Source of the DNA: a virus
Direction: 5' to 3' (one strand)
DNA: 48,516 bases
Virus record (IMG/VR): IMGVR_UViG_3300050120_000007
Location: 1 to 48,516 of that record
Under the pieces are notes generated by a model that was given only the letters and a program-made list of their open reading frames with translations, searched no databases and was not told the origin of the DNA. A program made the position numbers and the translations under genes. Shown piece after piece: positions 25,834-32,732 of this stretch. How positions within the stretch are numbered: the stretch's first letter is position 1; every line of letters starts with the position of its first letter.

Positions 25834-26094
25834 ATGGCACAAGTTGCATTAGTGTGGACTGACACCGATAGCTCAAATGTGAGTGCGGTGGCTTATGACA
25901 CCCCTACCAAGACCCTGTGCGTTAAGTTTGGGTCTGGTGGCATTTACACCTACAAAGGTGTTGACAATGAGATTTACGTCGACTTGGTCCACGCGGAAAG
26001 CGTTGGCCGGTACCTGAACCAGGTCGTCAAACCGAACTACCCTTATGAACGGTTCGAGTCTGAGGCTGATTTGCTTCACGACCTGGGGGGCTAA
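25834..26094 (+). CDS. KTSC-domain protein
   Basis: An 86-residue protein. SSNVSAVAYDTPTKTLCVKF followed by GGIYTYKGV and AESVGRYLNQVVKPNYPYE matches the KTSC domain, a small domain named for its relation to the lysyl-tRNA synthetase C-terminus and common in phage and bacterial single-domain proteins. GGAGGG precedes the ATG by about 8 nt. The molecular role of lone KTSC proteins is not established. RNA or nucleic-acid binding has been suggested from the name-giving relation. Confidence 0.8.
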   Translation: MAQVALVWTDTDSSNVSAVAYDTPTKTLCVKFGSGGIYTYKGVDNEIYVDLVHAESVGRYLNQVVKPNYPYERFESEADLLHDLGG

Positions 26095-26289
26095 TCATAG
26101 GGGATTGCGGACGGTTCACCGCTATTTTAACGAACCGGGGTACTACACACACCTTCTCCATTTTTAGACTTGCCTTTACTTTGGGTGTCTTGCTAGATGC
26201 TCGATCTTTACTCTGTGTCTACTTAACCTGTGGCGGAATGATCGCAGGAATGACCTTAACATCATCATCGTGAATGAAAGCAACCCCAA
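26095..26289 (+). other. Non-coding leader with hairpin and direct repeat
   Basis: A 195-nt gap. CGGTTC pairs with GAACCG near 26111-26137. Two similar segments, CTTTACTTTGGGTGTCT and CTTTACTCTGTGTCT, lie near 26172 and 26207 as an imperfect direct repeat, possibly two protein-binding or recombination footprints. No promoter of good quality was found here. Confidence 0.35.
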
Positions 26290-26577
26290 ATGTCAAAGCA
26301 AGTCGATCAAAAGCCCTCCACAGTTGCGGCTGAGCCCGCTGCGGAGCGCAATCTCTATGTGCAGGTCACGACGACCAACGACGCCGGCAAGGTGATCGGA
26401 ACGCGGATCGTCGACCTCTATCACTTCGGCACCCGCAACTGGCTGCACAATCACGCCTGGTGGGCGATGCACAACGGTCACAGCATCGAGACCGAAGTGG
26501 CTCACCCCGACGACGTCAGCGCCTATCTCGCCGAAGGCAAGGCGAAGCTGGCCGAGAAGTTCAACAAAGCCGCGTAA
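26290..26577 (+). CDS. Hypothetical early protein, GC-rich codons
   Basis: A 95-residue protein (ATG 26290). The N-terminus is probably disordered (KPSTVAAEPAAERN). Then comes a beta/alpha domain (NLYVQVTTTNDAGKVIGTRIVDL, NWLHNHAWWAMHNGHSIE) ending in a helix. The local base composition is GC-richer than in the flanking non-coding DNA, suggesting strong expression or a different origin. The ribosome site is weak. No family was recognised. Confidence 0.55.
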   Translation: MSKQVDQKPSTVAAEPAAERNLYVQVTTTNDAGKVIGTRIVDLYHFGTRNWLHNHAWWAMHNGHSIETEVAHPDDVSAYLAEGKAKLAEKFNKAA

Positions 26578-26939
26578 TAAGTTTCTCCGTCCCGGGCCAT
26601 CGCGAGACTCTTAAGTCCGTGATCTGAGGCGGTGTAATTCGTTACGTCGTCTCTTATGTGCGGTAACCGGAGGAAGGATTACGCCCGGAGACCTGAGAGG
26701 CAACCAGGGTAGCGCCCTGGCCAACGTCCAGCGTAGGCGTGACAGGCGGGGAGAGACCCGCACACTCATTCGATTTCACCGTCGTTACAATCATAGTCAG
26801 GGAGGCTTTGAGCCGTTGATCTGTCTAGTCCACTGTACTTATGTGGTTACGAAATGATGAGTACGACCTGTGAGACCCAAACGTCCAGGGTTAGGGCGTG
26901 GCACCAGGGAGAGACCGGACCAACAGAGGGACTACGAAT
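26578..26939 (+). ncRNA. Structured non-coding stretch upstream of lipoprotein gene
   Basis: About 362 nt with no plausible gene. Hairpins include CCAGGG-TAGCG-CCCTGG (26704-26720) and GCGGG-GAGAGA-CCCGC (26746-26761). The second hairpin plus its 3' flank resembles the GGGG-CGAGA-CCCC element at 23104-23131 (about 21 of 28 positions alike). This suggests a repeated structured element in the early non-coding regions. Confidence 0.4.
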
Positions 26940-27224
26940 ATGAAGATCATGATGATCGCCGCACTTGCGGCTATAACAGCGTTGTGTGCCTGTTCGGCGG
27001 CTGATCAAGCCGACACGTTCAACTACGGCCAACAAGGGCGCGTGACGTGTTACGCGTCTGGGGTTCCGTACTTCGACGACTTCAGCACCGGCAAGGTCGA
27101 GCACCACGACGGCGGCGCTTCGTACTTCGTGTCTGCGTCCACCAACCGCCTGACCGAGGTGTACGGCAACTGTGTGGTCGATTTCGGCGCCACACCACAG
27201 CCGGGTTTCAAACCAATTCGCTGA
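26940..27224 (+). CDS. Phage-encoded lipoprotein
   Basis: A 94-residue protein with a short basic-hydrophobic signal (MKIMMIAALAAITALCAC). The lipobox LCAC puts the lipidated cysteine near residue 18. The mature part (GRVTCYASGVPYFDDFSTGKV ... VYGNCVVDF) has two cysteines likely to form a disulphide. GAGGG lies 11 nt before the ATG. Early, membrane-directed phage lipoproteins often block superinfection. An outer-membrane spanin is the alternative, since none was seen beside the spanin gene. Confidence 0.65.
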   Translation: MKIMMIAALAAITALCACSAADQADTFNYGQQGRVTCYASGVPYFDDFSTGKVEHHDGGASYFVSASTNRLTEVYGNCVVDFGATPQPGFKPIR

Positions 27225-27265
27225 AAATAAACCATTTGACTTTTAAAACTGGGAGGTAATTCAAT

Positions 27266-27466
27266 ATGTTAGTTCAAATGATGCCACGTCGGAAGATCAA
27301 CTGGACTGCCACGGTCTTCTGGGTGACCTACCTCTTGGTCATGGTCTTGGGCTGTTGGTTTCTTGCCAATCGCTTCATGCACCCTCCAATGCGTGAGGTT
27401 CAGGTTGTGAACACTTGCCCACGCCTGCCACAATCCTATCAACAACAACGGATCATGATCACATGA
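27266..27466 (+). CDS. Single-span membrane protein
   Basis: A 66-residue protein with a strong GGGAGGT ribosome site before ATG 27266. Short basic N-terminus (PRRKINW), then one transmembrane helix (residues about 17-35, TVFWVTYLLVMVLGCWFL), then an outside or periplasmic tail. The next gene starts within it by an ATGA overlap, so the two membrane proteins are likely made together. Confidence 0.6.
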   Translation: MLVQMMPRRKINWTATVFWVTYLLVMVLGCWFLANRFMHPPMREVQVVNTCPRLPQSYQQQRIMIT

Positions 27467-27891
27467 ACCCACTATCGAAGCTCCTGTACTTCGGGAACGT
27501 CGCCGGCAACCTGGGAGGATTTTGTGTCTTCCTGGGTATTGTCTTCCTCATCGTCGCTGTCGTGACGTTCATCGTTCACAACGTGATGATGGGCGAGATA
27601 CTCGAAAAGTTGAAGTACAGCCGTGGCGACGACAACGAGCTGGTCAAGAAGGCGATGAAATACCACATCATCCCTTTCTGGTCGCCATTCTTCCTGTTCC
27701 TGTCGGTGGTCGTGTGGACCCTCGCGGCGTTCACCCCATCGCAGGACACCGTCTACGCCATTGCGGCGTCTGAGGTCGTCGGGAAGGCTCTGGCAAGCCC
27801 CCTGGCGACCAAGACCGAGCAGGCGTTGGAAGCGTGGCTTGACAGCAAGATCAAGGCTGTCCAGGCACCTCCACCGACGGACAGTAAGTAG
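27463..27891 (+). CDS. Two-span membrane protein
   Basis: A 142-residue protein beginning at ATG 27463 (ATGA overlap). Two hydrophobic segments: residues about 19-42 (FCVFLGIVFLIVAVVTFIVH) and about 68-88 (FWSPFFLFLSVVVWTLAAF). A cytosolic helical loop (EKLKYSRGDDNELVKKAMK) lies between, and an amphipathic C-terminal helix follows. It groups with the lipoprotein and the single-span protein in an envelope-directed early module. No family was recognised. Confidence 0.6.
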   Translation: MNPLSKLLYFGNVAGNLGGFCVFLGIVFLIVAVVTFIVHNVMMGEILEKLKYSRGDDNELVKKAMKYHIIPFWSPFFLFLSVVVWTLAAFTPSQDTVYAIAASEVVGKALASPLATKTEQALEAWLDSKIKAVQAPPPTDSK

Positions 27892-28091
27892 TGCGTTACC
27901 GCGCTATCAAGACTTCTCACGGTCGCAACATCGTTCAGAAGTCGCCACTCTGGTTCGTTTGGCTTTTCGTGTCTGCTCATTCGTCTCCGGACGAGGCTAT
28001 AGGTACCGCTGTGAGTCTCTCACATCAGGGCAAGCTTGATAGTCGTGAGTACCGCATGTACGATATCTGGCCTGAAGACTATGGCTGGTAA
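27891..28091 (+). CDS. Small hypothetical early protein
   Basis: A 66-residue protein, GTG start at 27891 immediately after the previous stop region. The sequence (RYRAIKTSHGRNIVQK, WFVWLFVSAHSSPDEAI) has a modest hydrophobic core, but no motif was recognised. It overlaps the next gene by 11 bp. Confidence 0.45.
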   Translation: MRYRAIKTSHGRNIVQKSPLWFVWLFVSAHSSPDEAIGTAVSLSHQGKLDSREYRMYDIWPEDYGW

Positions 28092-28296
28092 TCGTAGGTG
28101 TATCCCTCCGTGGTCGGGGAAGGTTGTAGGACGGTTCAAAGTCCAAATCTTCCCCGATAACCCCGAGAACCCTATCAATGTGACTGACACAACGGTCACA
28201 ACAATTGGTCTCAATCTTTCTATTGATGACCTGGACGACCTGATTTACGCACTCACCAAAGCCAAGTGGCGGGTGTTGAAACCAGAAAACTGTTGA
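28081..28296 (+). CDS. Small hypothetical early protein
   Basis: A 71-residue protein (ATG 28081, MAGNRRCIPPWSGK). The C-terminal two thirds look like a small beta/alpha unit (VGRFKVQIFPDN, TTVTTIGLNLSIDDLDDLIYAL). It is the last gene before the strong promoter at 28293, which starts inside its final codons. Function unknown. Confidence 0.5.
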   Translation: MAGNRRCIPPWSGKVVGRFKVQIFPDNPENPINVTDTTVTTIGLNLSIDDLDDLIYALTKAKWRVLKPENC

Positions 28297-28320
28297 CAAA
28301 GCCTTATTTTAGTGTACAAT
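28293..28320 (+). promoter_or_regulatory. Strong sigma70 promoter for the amidoligase operon
   Basis: TTGACA (28293-28298) and TACAAT (28315-28320) with a 16-nt spacer. The -35 is followed by AA, as at the promoters near 22413 and 40133 (shared TTGACAAA). It begins within the end of the preceding gene and drives a leader of about 95 nt and then the operon starting at 28423. Confidence 0.75.
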
Positions 28321-28347
28321 CCTTATAAGGCGTTGGTAATACCCCTT

Positions 28348-28371
28348 AGTCAGTAGAGCTTGCTCCTGACT
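28348..28371 (+). other. Leader hairpin upstream of amidoligase operon
   Basis: AGTCAG (28348-28353) pairs with CTGACT (28366-28371), extended by GAG-CTTG-CTC inside. It sits about 25 nt after the promoter in the untranslated leader, so it may act in attenuation, mRNA stability or as a binding site. Confidence 0.5.
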
Positions 28372-28422
28372 TGTGTTCACTCGTTTGAACCCCTTTTAAT
28401 CTCCCCGAACTAAGAGGCCATA

Positions 28423-29499
28423 TTGGCTGCTAAGAAAAAGGAAGTCCCGGCTGTAGTTGCCCCGATCAAGGACAACCCGGCTGAGAAGAAGGTCATCGAC
28501 ATTGTCGTGGCCCGTTATCGGTTTATGAACGGAGGCAACCCGTGTGCCTTTGGTGTCTTTTCAAACGACGGCAATAGACACACTGAACATCCTACGGCCC
28601 CCTGTCACGCTCAACTCCAATATTGGGGTGCGAAGATCGGTAGCTCGTATTATGGTCAAGGTGCCTGTGAGTTCGACCAACTGATCACGTCCTATTGGGC
28701 AGTGGAACCACTTGAGTTCCGCTACTTCGACTTCCTTAAGAATCGTTTGTTCAAGAACTGGTCTGATCTGATCACTCTTGAAGCGTCGGAGCATCACATT
28801 GACTTCGACAAGAAGAAGGACGGCGCTGTCCATGTGCCTCCTCACGTTGCTGGGTTGGACAAGGAGAAGTATCAGGATCAACCCTGGTATTTCATTCGTG
28901 TGTCTGACCTCTCTAAAATCCCTGCCAATGTCCTGTACAACTTCTGCATTGCCACTCGTGTCACTGTTGAGTACAGGGAGTTCCTGAAGACTTGGGGCAG
29001 GCTGTGTGAGGCTGGCGTGGACCCTGGTGTGGCATTTCTATTGGCCAACACCGGAACAGTCTGGCCCGTCAAAGCGGCGGACATCATGAACACCAAGACC
29101 AGTGCCAACTACGGGGCACGAGGCCATTGGGCTTATGACAACGACCCCGATCTTGAACGTTTCGTGAGGGGCAATCCCGACTCCACGAAGTTCGGCAAGA
29201 TGTACAAGGAAAAGACCGGTGACTGCCGGCCTGCCAATGTCATCTGGGGTAATCTTGGACGTGCCAGCCAGGCTCAATACCTGGGCAAGACGCCGAAGGA
29301 GATCATGCAATCTTTCGGTCTGATACCGGCGGAGCCGACTCCACCAGACGCCAAAGACAATCCAAATCGGATGGAAGCCGTGAAGGAAATTCCGATGGAA
29401 GATGACGATGACGATCTGTTGGATGAGGACTTTGACGACGACGATAACTTTGATGATTTTGATGATGACGAACGAGACGAGGACGATGACGACTTCTAA
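28423..29499 (+). CDS. Acidic-tailed protein opening the amidoligase operon (possible ssDNA-binding type)
   Basis: A 358-residue protein with TTG start 28423 (AGAGG 5 nt before). The N-terminus is Lys-rich (AAKKKEVPAVVAP). The body is a compact alpha/beta domain without recognised motifs. The final 35 or so residues are almost only Asp and Glu and end in Phe (DDERDEDDDDF). An acidic tail ending in Phe is known from T7 gp2.5 and E. coli SSB, where it docks partner proteins. Here it could do the same or be the substrate of the downstream ligases. A separate ssDNA-binding protein is encoded at 40240. Function remains open. Confidence 0.55.
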   Translation: MAAKKKEVPAVVAPIKDNPAEKKVIDIVVARYRFMNGGNPCAFGVFSNDGNRHTEHPTAPCHAQLQYWGAKIGSSYYGQGACEFDQLITSYWAVEPLEFRYFDFLKNRLFKNWSDLITLEASEHHIDFDKKKDGAVHVPPHVAGLDKEKYQDQPWYFIRVSDLSKIPANVLYNFCIATRVTVEYREFLKTWGRLCEAGVDPGVAFLLANTGTVWPVKAADIMNTKTSANYGARGHWAYDNDPDLERFVRGNPDSTKFGKMYKEKTGDCRPANVIWGNLGRASQAQYLGKTPKEIMQSFGLIPAEPTPPDAKDNPNRMEAVKEIPMEDDDDDLLDEDFDDDDNFDDFDDDERDEDDDDF

Positions 29500-30163
29500 T
29501 AAGCGTGTGCTTACCGTTTATAGCCATCGCGACTGGGGTGGTGAGGACAGCACTACAAGGCTATTCGCCGGCTACGGTTTCAAACCCGTGGTTCACCCTG
29601 ACGGCGCTGATATTATTGTGTTCAATGGCGGCGAAGACATCGCCACGTCCATCTATGGGGAGCGGCCCATCTCCGCGTACATCCCCGAACATCCGAGCCA
29701 CCGTGATCGGACCGAGATGCAACTGTTTGACGAGTACAAAGATCGTTCTGACAAGATGATCGTTGGCATTTGTCGTGGTGCGCAGCTCCTCAACTGCCTC
29801 AACGGCGGCAAACTCTTTCAAGACGTGAACAACCATACCAGGTCCCACGATATGTTGGACATCAAGACCGGTAAAGTTTTCCGGGCCACGTCTACTCACC
29901 ATCAGCAGATGATCCCGGGCGCCCATGGCGAGATCGTGGCCATCGCGTCTGAAAGCACGGTCAAACACAACGAAGCTAACAGGCAGAACATCAATCCTGG
30001 TGACATCCAACTCGGCGCCGACATGGAAATCATGTGGTACCCTGGTCACCGCACGTTGTGTATCCAAGGGCACCCCGAGTATGTTCCGGGTTCCGCATTC
30101 GCCGACTATTGTATCGGCCTCATCCATGGTTATTTTAAGGAGAGTGTCACATTTGCGGCTTAG
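29486..30163 (+). CDS. Class I glutamine amidotransferase-like (peptidase C26 type) enzyme
   Basis: A 225-residue protein. The nucleophile elbow is GICRGAQ with Cys96, and the His-Glu pair is in QGHPEY (His196, Glu198), giving the class I triad. The fold matches gamma-glutamyl hydrolase/peptidase C26 proteins, which remove glutamyl or similar amides. ATG 29486 overlaps the acidic-tailed gene by 14 bp with GAGG upstream. In an operon with ligases it could hydrolyse an intermediate or recycle a gamma-glutamyl product. Confidence 0.85.
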   Translation: MTTSNKRVLTVYSHRDWGGEDSTTRLFAGYGFKPVVHPDGADIIVFNGGEDIATSIYGERPISAYIPEHPSHRDRTEMQLFDEYKDRSDKMIVGICRGAQLLNCLNGGKLFQDVNNHTRSHDMLDIKTGKVFRATSTHHQQMIPGAHGEIVAIASESTVKHNEANRQNINPGDIQLGADMEIMWYPGHRTLCIQGHPEYVPGSAFADYCIGLIHGYFKESVTFAA

Positions 30164-31308
30164 TCGGCATGGCAGGCGATCTCAGCGGGGTCCAAACCCG
30201 AGACGCCTTCACTGAACTTCTTCTCGTGGACGTAGTCCGAGGTCATCACTCTACGGGTGTGGCGGGGGTCTTGCGTAACCACGAGAATGAAACCAATCTG
30301 GTCAAAGCGCCAGTTCCAAGCTTCGAACTCATTCTGCAGGATGAATATAAGAAGCTCATCAAAGACAAGCCGCTCAAGGCTCTCATCGGTCACAATCGGT
30401 GGGCTACAATTGGGGACTTGTCTGAAGCGAACGCCCATCCGTTCGACTTCGACGGTCTGGTCGGTGCTCACAACGGCACCATCGACCGGCACACCTTGAA
30501 GGACCTGCACCAGAACGCCATGTTCGACACGGACAGCCAGGCCCTCTATTCCAATCTCAACCATCACGGTCTCCAAGACACCATTGACAAGGTAACAGGG
30601 GCCTGGGCGTTGACTTGGTTCGACAAGAACGCCAACACCATCAACTTCCTCCGGAACGACAAACGGCCCCTCTACTACACCTACAGCTACGACCACTGCA
30701 CCCTCTTCTGGGCGTCTGAGCTGGAGATGTTGAAGTGGGTCCTGTCCCGTAACCGTGTTCGGGTTATGACTGAGAAGGTCGCCGGCAAGGAAGTTGAACG
30801 TTGGTTCGTTGTTGAAGCAGACATGCACACATCCTGGAAAGTCCCGGACGGCATCAACAAGAAGTTCGATGGTCCGAGGCTAAAAGAATGTAAGCATACC
30901 TTTCCTGTTTACAAGTATGAGCCGCGCAACGCGGCCGGCTACATGGGTCAGAGTGCCATCCCTTTTCTCCCCAGGAACGGTGGGACTACTGGGCAGGGGT
31001 CAACAAACCAGGATTTCCGTTCGTCAGGGAAGACGACGAAGAACTCGGGGCCTTTTGGTGAAAACAAAATAGACACGACAAAGTTCCGTCCGCCTTATAA
31101 GGACGCGAACGGCCTGACGTTTGGCAAGAAAGCTTTTGAGGCTCTGGTGTCTAATGGGTGTGTCTTTTGCGAGGACAACACTCAGAAGTGGGGTGACTTC
31201 ATCATGCCTATGCGTGACGACCTCACCGGCAAGAAGATTTTTCTTTGTGAGGAATGTTACAACGAAGACGAAACCCGTGAGTTGTGTACTCACATCATGA
31301 TTTCCTGA
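30151..31308 (+). CDS. Class II glutamine amidotransferase with C-terminal zinc ribbon, ATT start
   Basis: A 385-residue N-terminal-nucleophile enzyme that would supply ammonia from glutamine. Reading from ATT 30151 the protein begins M-C-G-L-V-G, placing Cys2 as the required N-terminal nucleophile. The first in-frame ATG (30169) would lose that cysteine. AAGGAG (30137-30142) precedes ATT by 8 nt. Later motifs are HNRWAT, AHNGTI (oxyanion-type Asn-Gly) and DTDSQAL. The C-terminal part carries CVFC and CEEC pairs, a probable zinc ribbon, which is unusual for the family. It overlaps the class I enzyme gene by 13 bp. It likely feeds the ATP-grasp or amidoligase enzymes. Confidence 0.88.
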   Translation: MCGLVGMAGDLSGVQTRDAFTELLLVDVVRGHHSTGVAGVLRNHENETNLVKAPVPSFELILQDEYKKLIKDKPLKALIGHNRWATIGDLSEANAHPFDFDGLVGAHNGTIDRHTLKDLHQNAMFDTDSQALYSNLNHHGLQDTIDKVTGAWALTWFDKNANTINFLRNDKRPLYYTYSYDHCTLFWASELEMLKWVLSRNRVRVMTEKVAGKEVERWFVVEADMHTSWKVPDGINKKFDGPRLKECKHTFPVYKYEPRNAAGYMGQSAIPFLPRNGGTTGQGSTNQDFRSSGKTTKNSGPFGENKIDTTKFRPPYKDANGLTFGKKAFEALVSNGCVFCEDNTQKWGDFIMPMRDDLTGKKIFLCEECYNEDETRELCTHIMIS

Positions 31309-31316
31309 GGACAAAC

Positions 31317-32129
31317 ATGAAGAACATGATCCTGGTCGGCGCTGACCCTGAACTGTTTATGCGTCACCCCGACTCCAACGACTTCATCTCGGCTCATGGT
31401 CGAGTTCCTGGAACGAAGAGCGAGCCCTTCAAGGTCCCGTTCGGCGCCATCCAGGTCGACGGCACAGCTCTGGAATTCAACATTGATCCGGCCAAGACGG
31501 TGGAAGAGTTCGTTCACAACATCAAGGCGGTGAAGACCACCCTGGAGAACTATGTGCCGGGCTACAACGTGGTCGCCGAGCCGGTGGCCATCTACGACGA
31601 AGACTACTTCAAGTGGGACGTGCCGGCGTCCGCTCAGGAACTCGGGTGTGATCCCGACTTCAACGGCTGGACTGGTCTGGTCAATCCTCGGCCCGACCCG
31701 AATGGCAAGCCCATGCGCACCGCCAGCGGCCACATCCACATCGGCTGGGGCGAAGGCTTCGATCCGCACAGTCCCGCTCACTTTGAGCAGTGCTGCCGGG
31801 TGGCTCGCCAGATGGACTACTATCTCGGCATCCAGTCTCTTCTCTGGGACAAGGACGGCACTCGTCGTGAACTCTACGGCAAGGCCGGCGCCTTCAGACC
31901 CAAACCCTACGGCATGGAATATCGTGTTCTGTCTAACCGCTGGCTGGCCAACGACGCCCTCACTGCTTGGGTGTACAAGGCTGTTCAGCTCGGCATGGAA
32001 CACGCTGCACTCGGTCGCTGGGCCGAGAACGTTTATGGCGACAGTGCCATGAAGATCATCGACCAAAACCAGGTCGACTGGAAGGACAAGTTTCTCATCT
32101 CTTTGGACTTGGAGAAGGTTCCGGCCTAA
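31317..32129 (+). CDS. Amidoligase of the phage COOH-NH2 ligase type (phiEco32-like)
   Basis: A 270-residue protein. LVGADPELFMRHP near the N-terminus, AIQVDGTALEFNIDPA (about residues 43-58), GCDPDFNGW and RTASGHIHIGW fit the glutamine-synthetase-fold COOH-NH2 ligase family predicted in phage operons. The acidic and His residues would bind ATP-magnesium and the carboxylate. GAGG precedes ATG 31317. The predicted reaction is ATP-dependent joining of a carboxyl and an amine. The substrate is unknown. Confidence 0.82.
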   Translation: MKNMILVGADPELFMRHPDSNDFISAHGRVPGTKSEPFKVPFGAIQVDGTALEFNIDPAKTVEEFVHNIKAVKTTLENYVPGYNVVAEPVAIYDEDYFKWDVPASAQELGCDPDFNGWTGLVNPRPDPNGKPMRTASGHIHIGWGEGFDPHSPAHFEQCCRVARQMDYYLGIQSLLWDKDGTRRELYGKAGAFRPKPYGMEYRVLSNRWLANDALTAWVYKAVQLGMEHAALGRWAENVYGDSAMKIIDQNQVDWKDKFLISLDLEKVPA

Positions 32130-32732
32130 GTGAAGACCAAATTCGACAATCTGGACGACGCCCGCGCAAAGCTCGTGGGCACCTACGGGTATATGGGCGG
32201 CAAGGCTGTCTATATCAAAGACGTCCAACATCATGAAGGCAATGCGGAGAAGTTCTCTGCGTTGGTCTCCACGATGAATGGCGGAAGGAAGCATCTGATC
32301 ATGTTGGAAGATGAGCAGTTCAACTGCACTGATTTCAACATCGGTTATGTGAACTTCCTACAGGGTTGCGTGTGGTACTATCGTGTCCCTCAAAAGCAAT
32401 ATCGTCAAGGTCTGCACCCCAACCAGGTGAAGGCTAAGATGTCTAAGCGGGAACATGCTGCCGGCGTTAACTTCAATGCTGGCAAACCTGTTGCCGACAT
32501 GCTTGAGAACACCTATCCGAAACCTGCCCAGGCCATCGACCTGATCAAGACCGGAGCGGCTGTTGTCGTGGCATTTCATCGTGACTTCGCTATTAGTCTT
32601 GACAGAATTCACGCCGATTACATCGTCGAACATAAGGGCACCTTGATTGGTCACACTGCGGACCTTAAGGACTTCCGCCTGATGGAAGAGTTTCAACATC
32701 TTACCGAAAAACTTATGGAGTGCGTGGCCTGA
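32130..32732 (+). CDS. Amidoligase-operon associated protein, unknown
   Basis: A 200-residue protein (GTG 32130, directly after the previous stop). It begins with a small domain (KLVGTYGYMGGKAVYIKDVQ) and continues FNIGYVNFLQGCVWYYRVPQKQYRQGL, a pattern I associate with proteins encoded next to phage amidoligases, without known activity. The C-terminal half is helical. It could be a partner or substrate carrier of the ligases. Confidence 0.55.
   Translation: MKTKFDNLDDARAKLVGTYGYMGGKAVYIKDVQHHEGNAEKFSALVSTMNGGRKHLIMLEDEQFNCTDFNIGYVNFLQGCVWYYRVPQKQYRQGLHPNQVKAKMSKREHAAGVNFNAGKPVADMLENTYPKPAQAIDLIKTGAAVVVAFHRDFAISLDRIHADYIVEHKGTLIGHTADLKDFRLMEEFQHLTEKLMECVA

Noticed and set aside
31290-32294. 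334-codon minus-strand frame opposite the amidoligase
   Set aside because: Antisense shadow of a strongly codon-biased gene. It crosses gene borders and lacks motifs.
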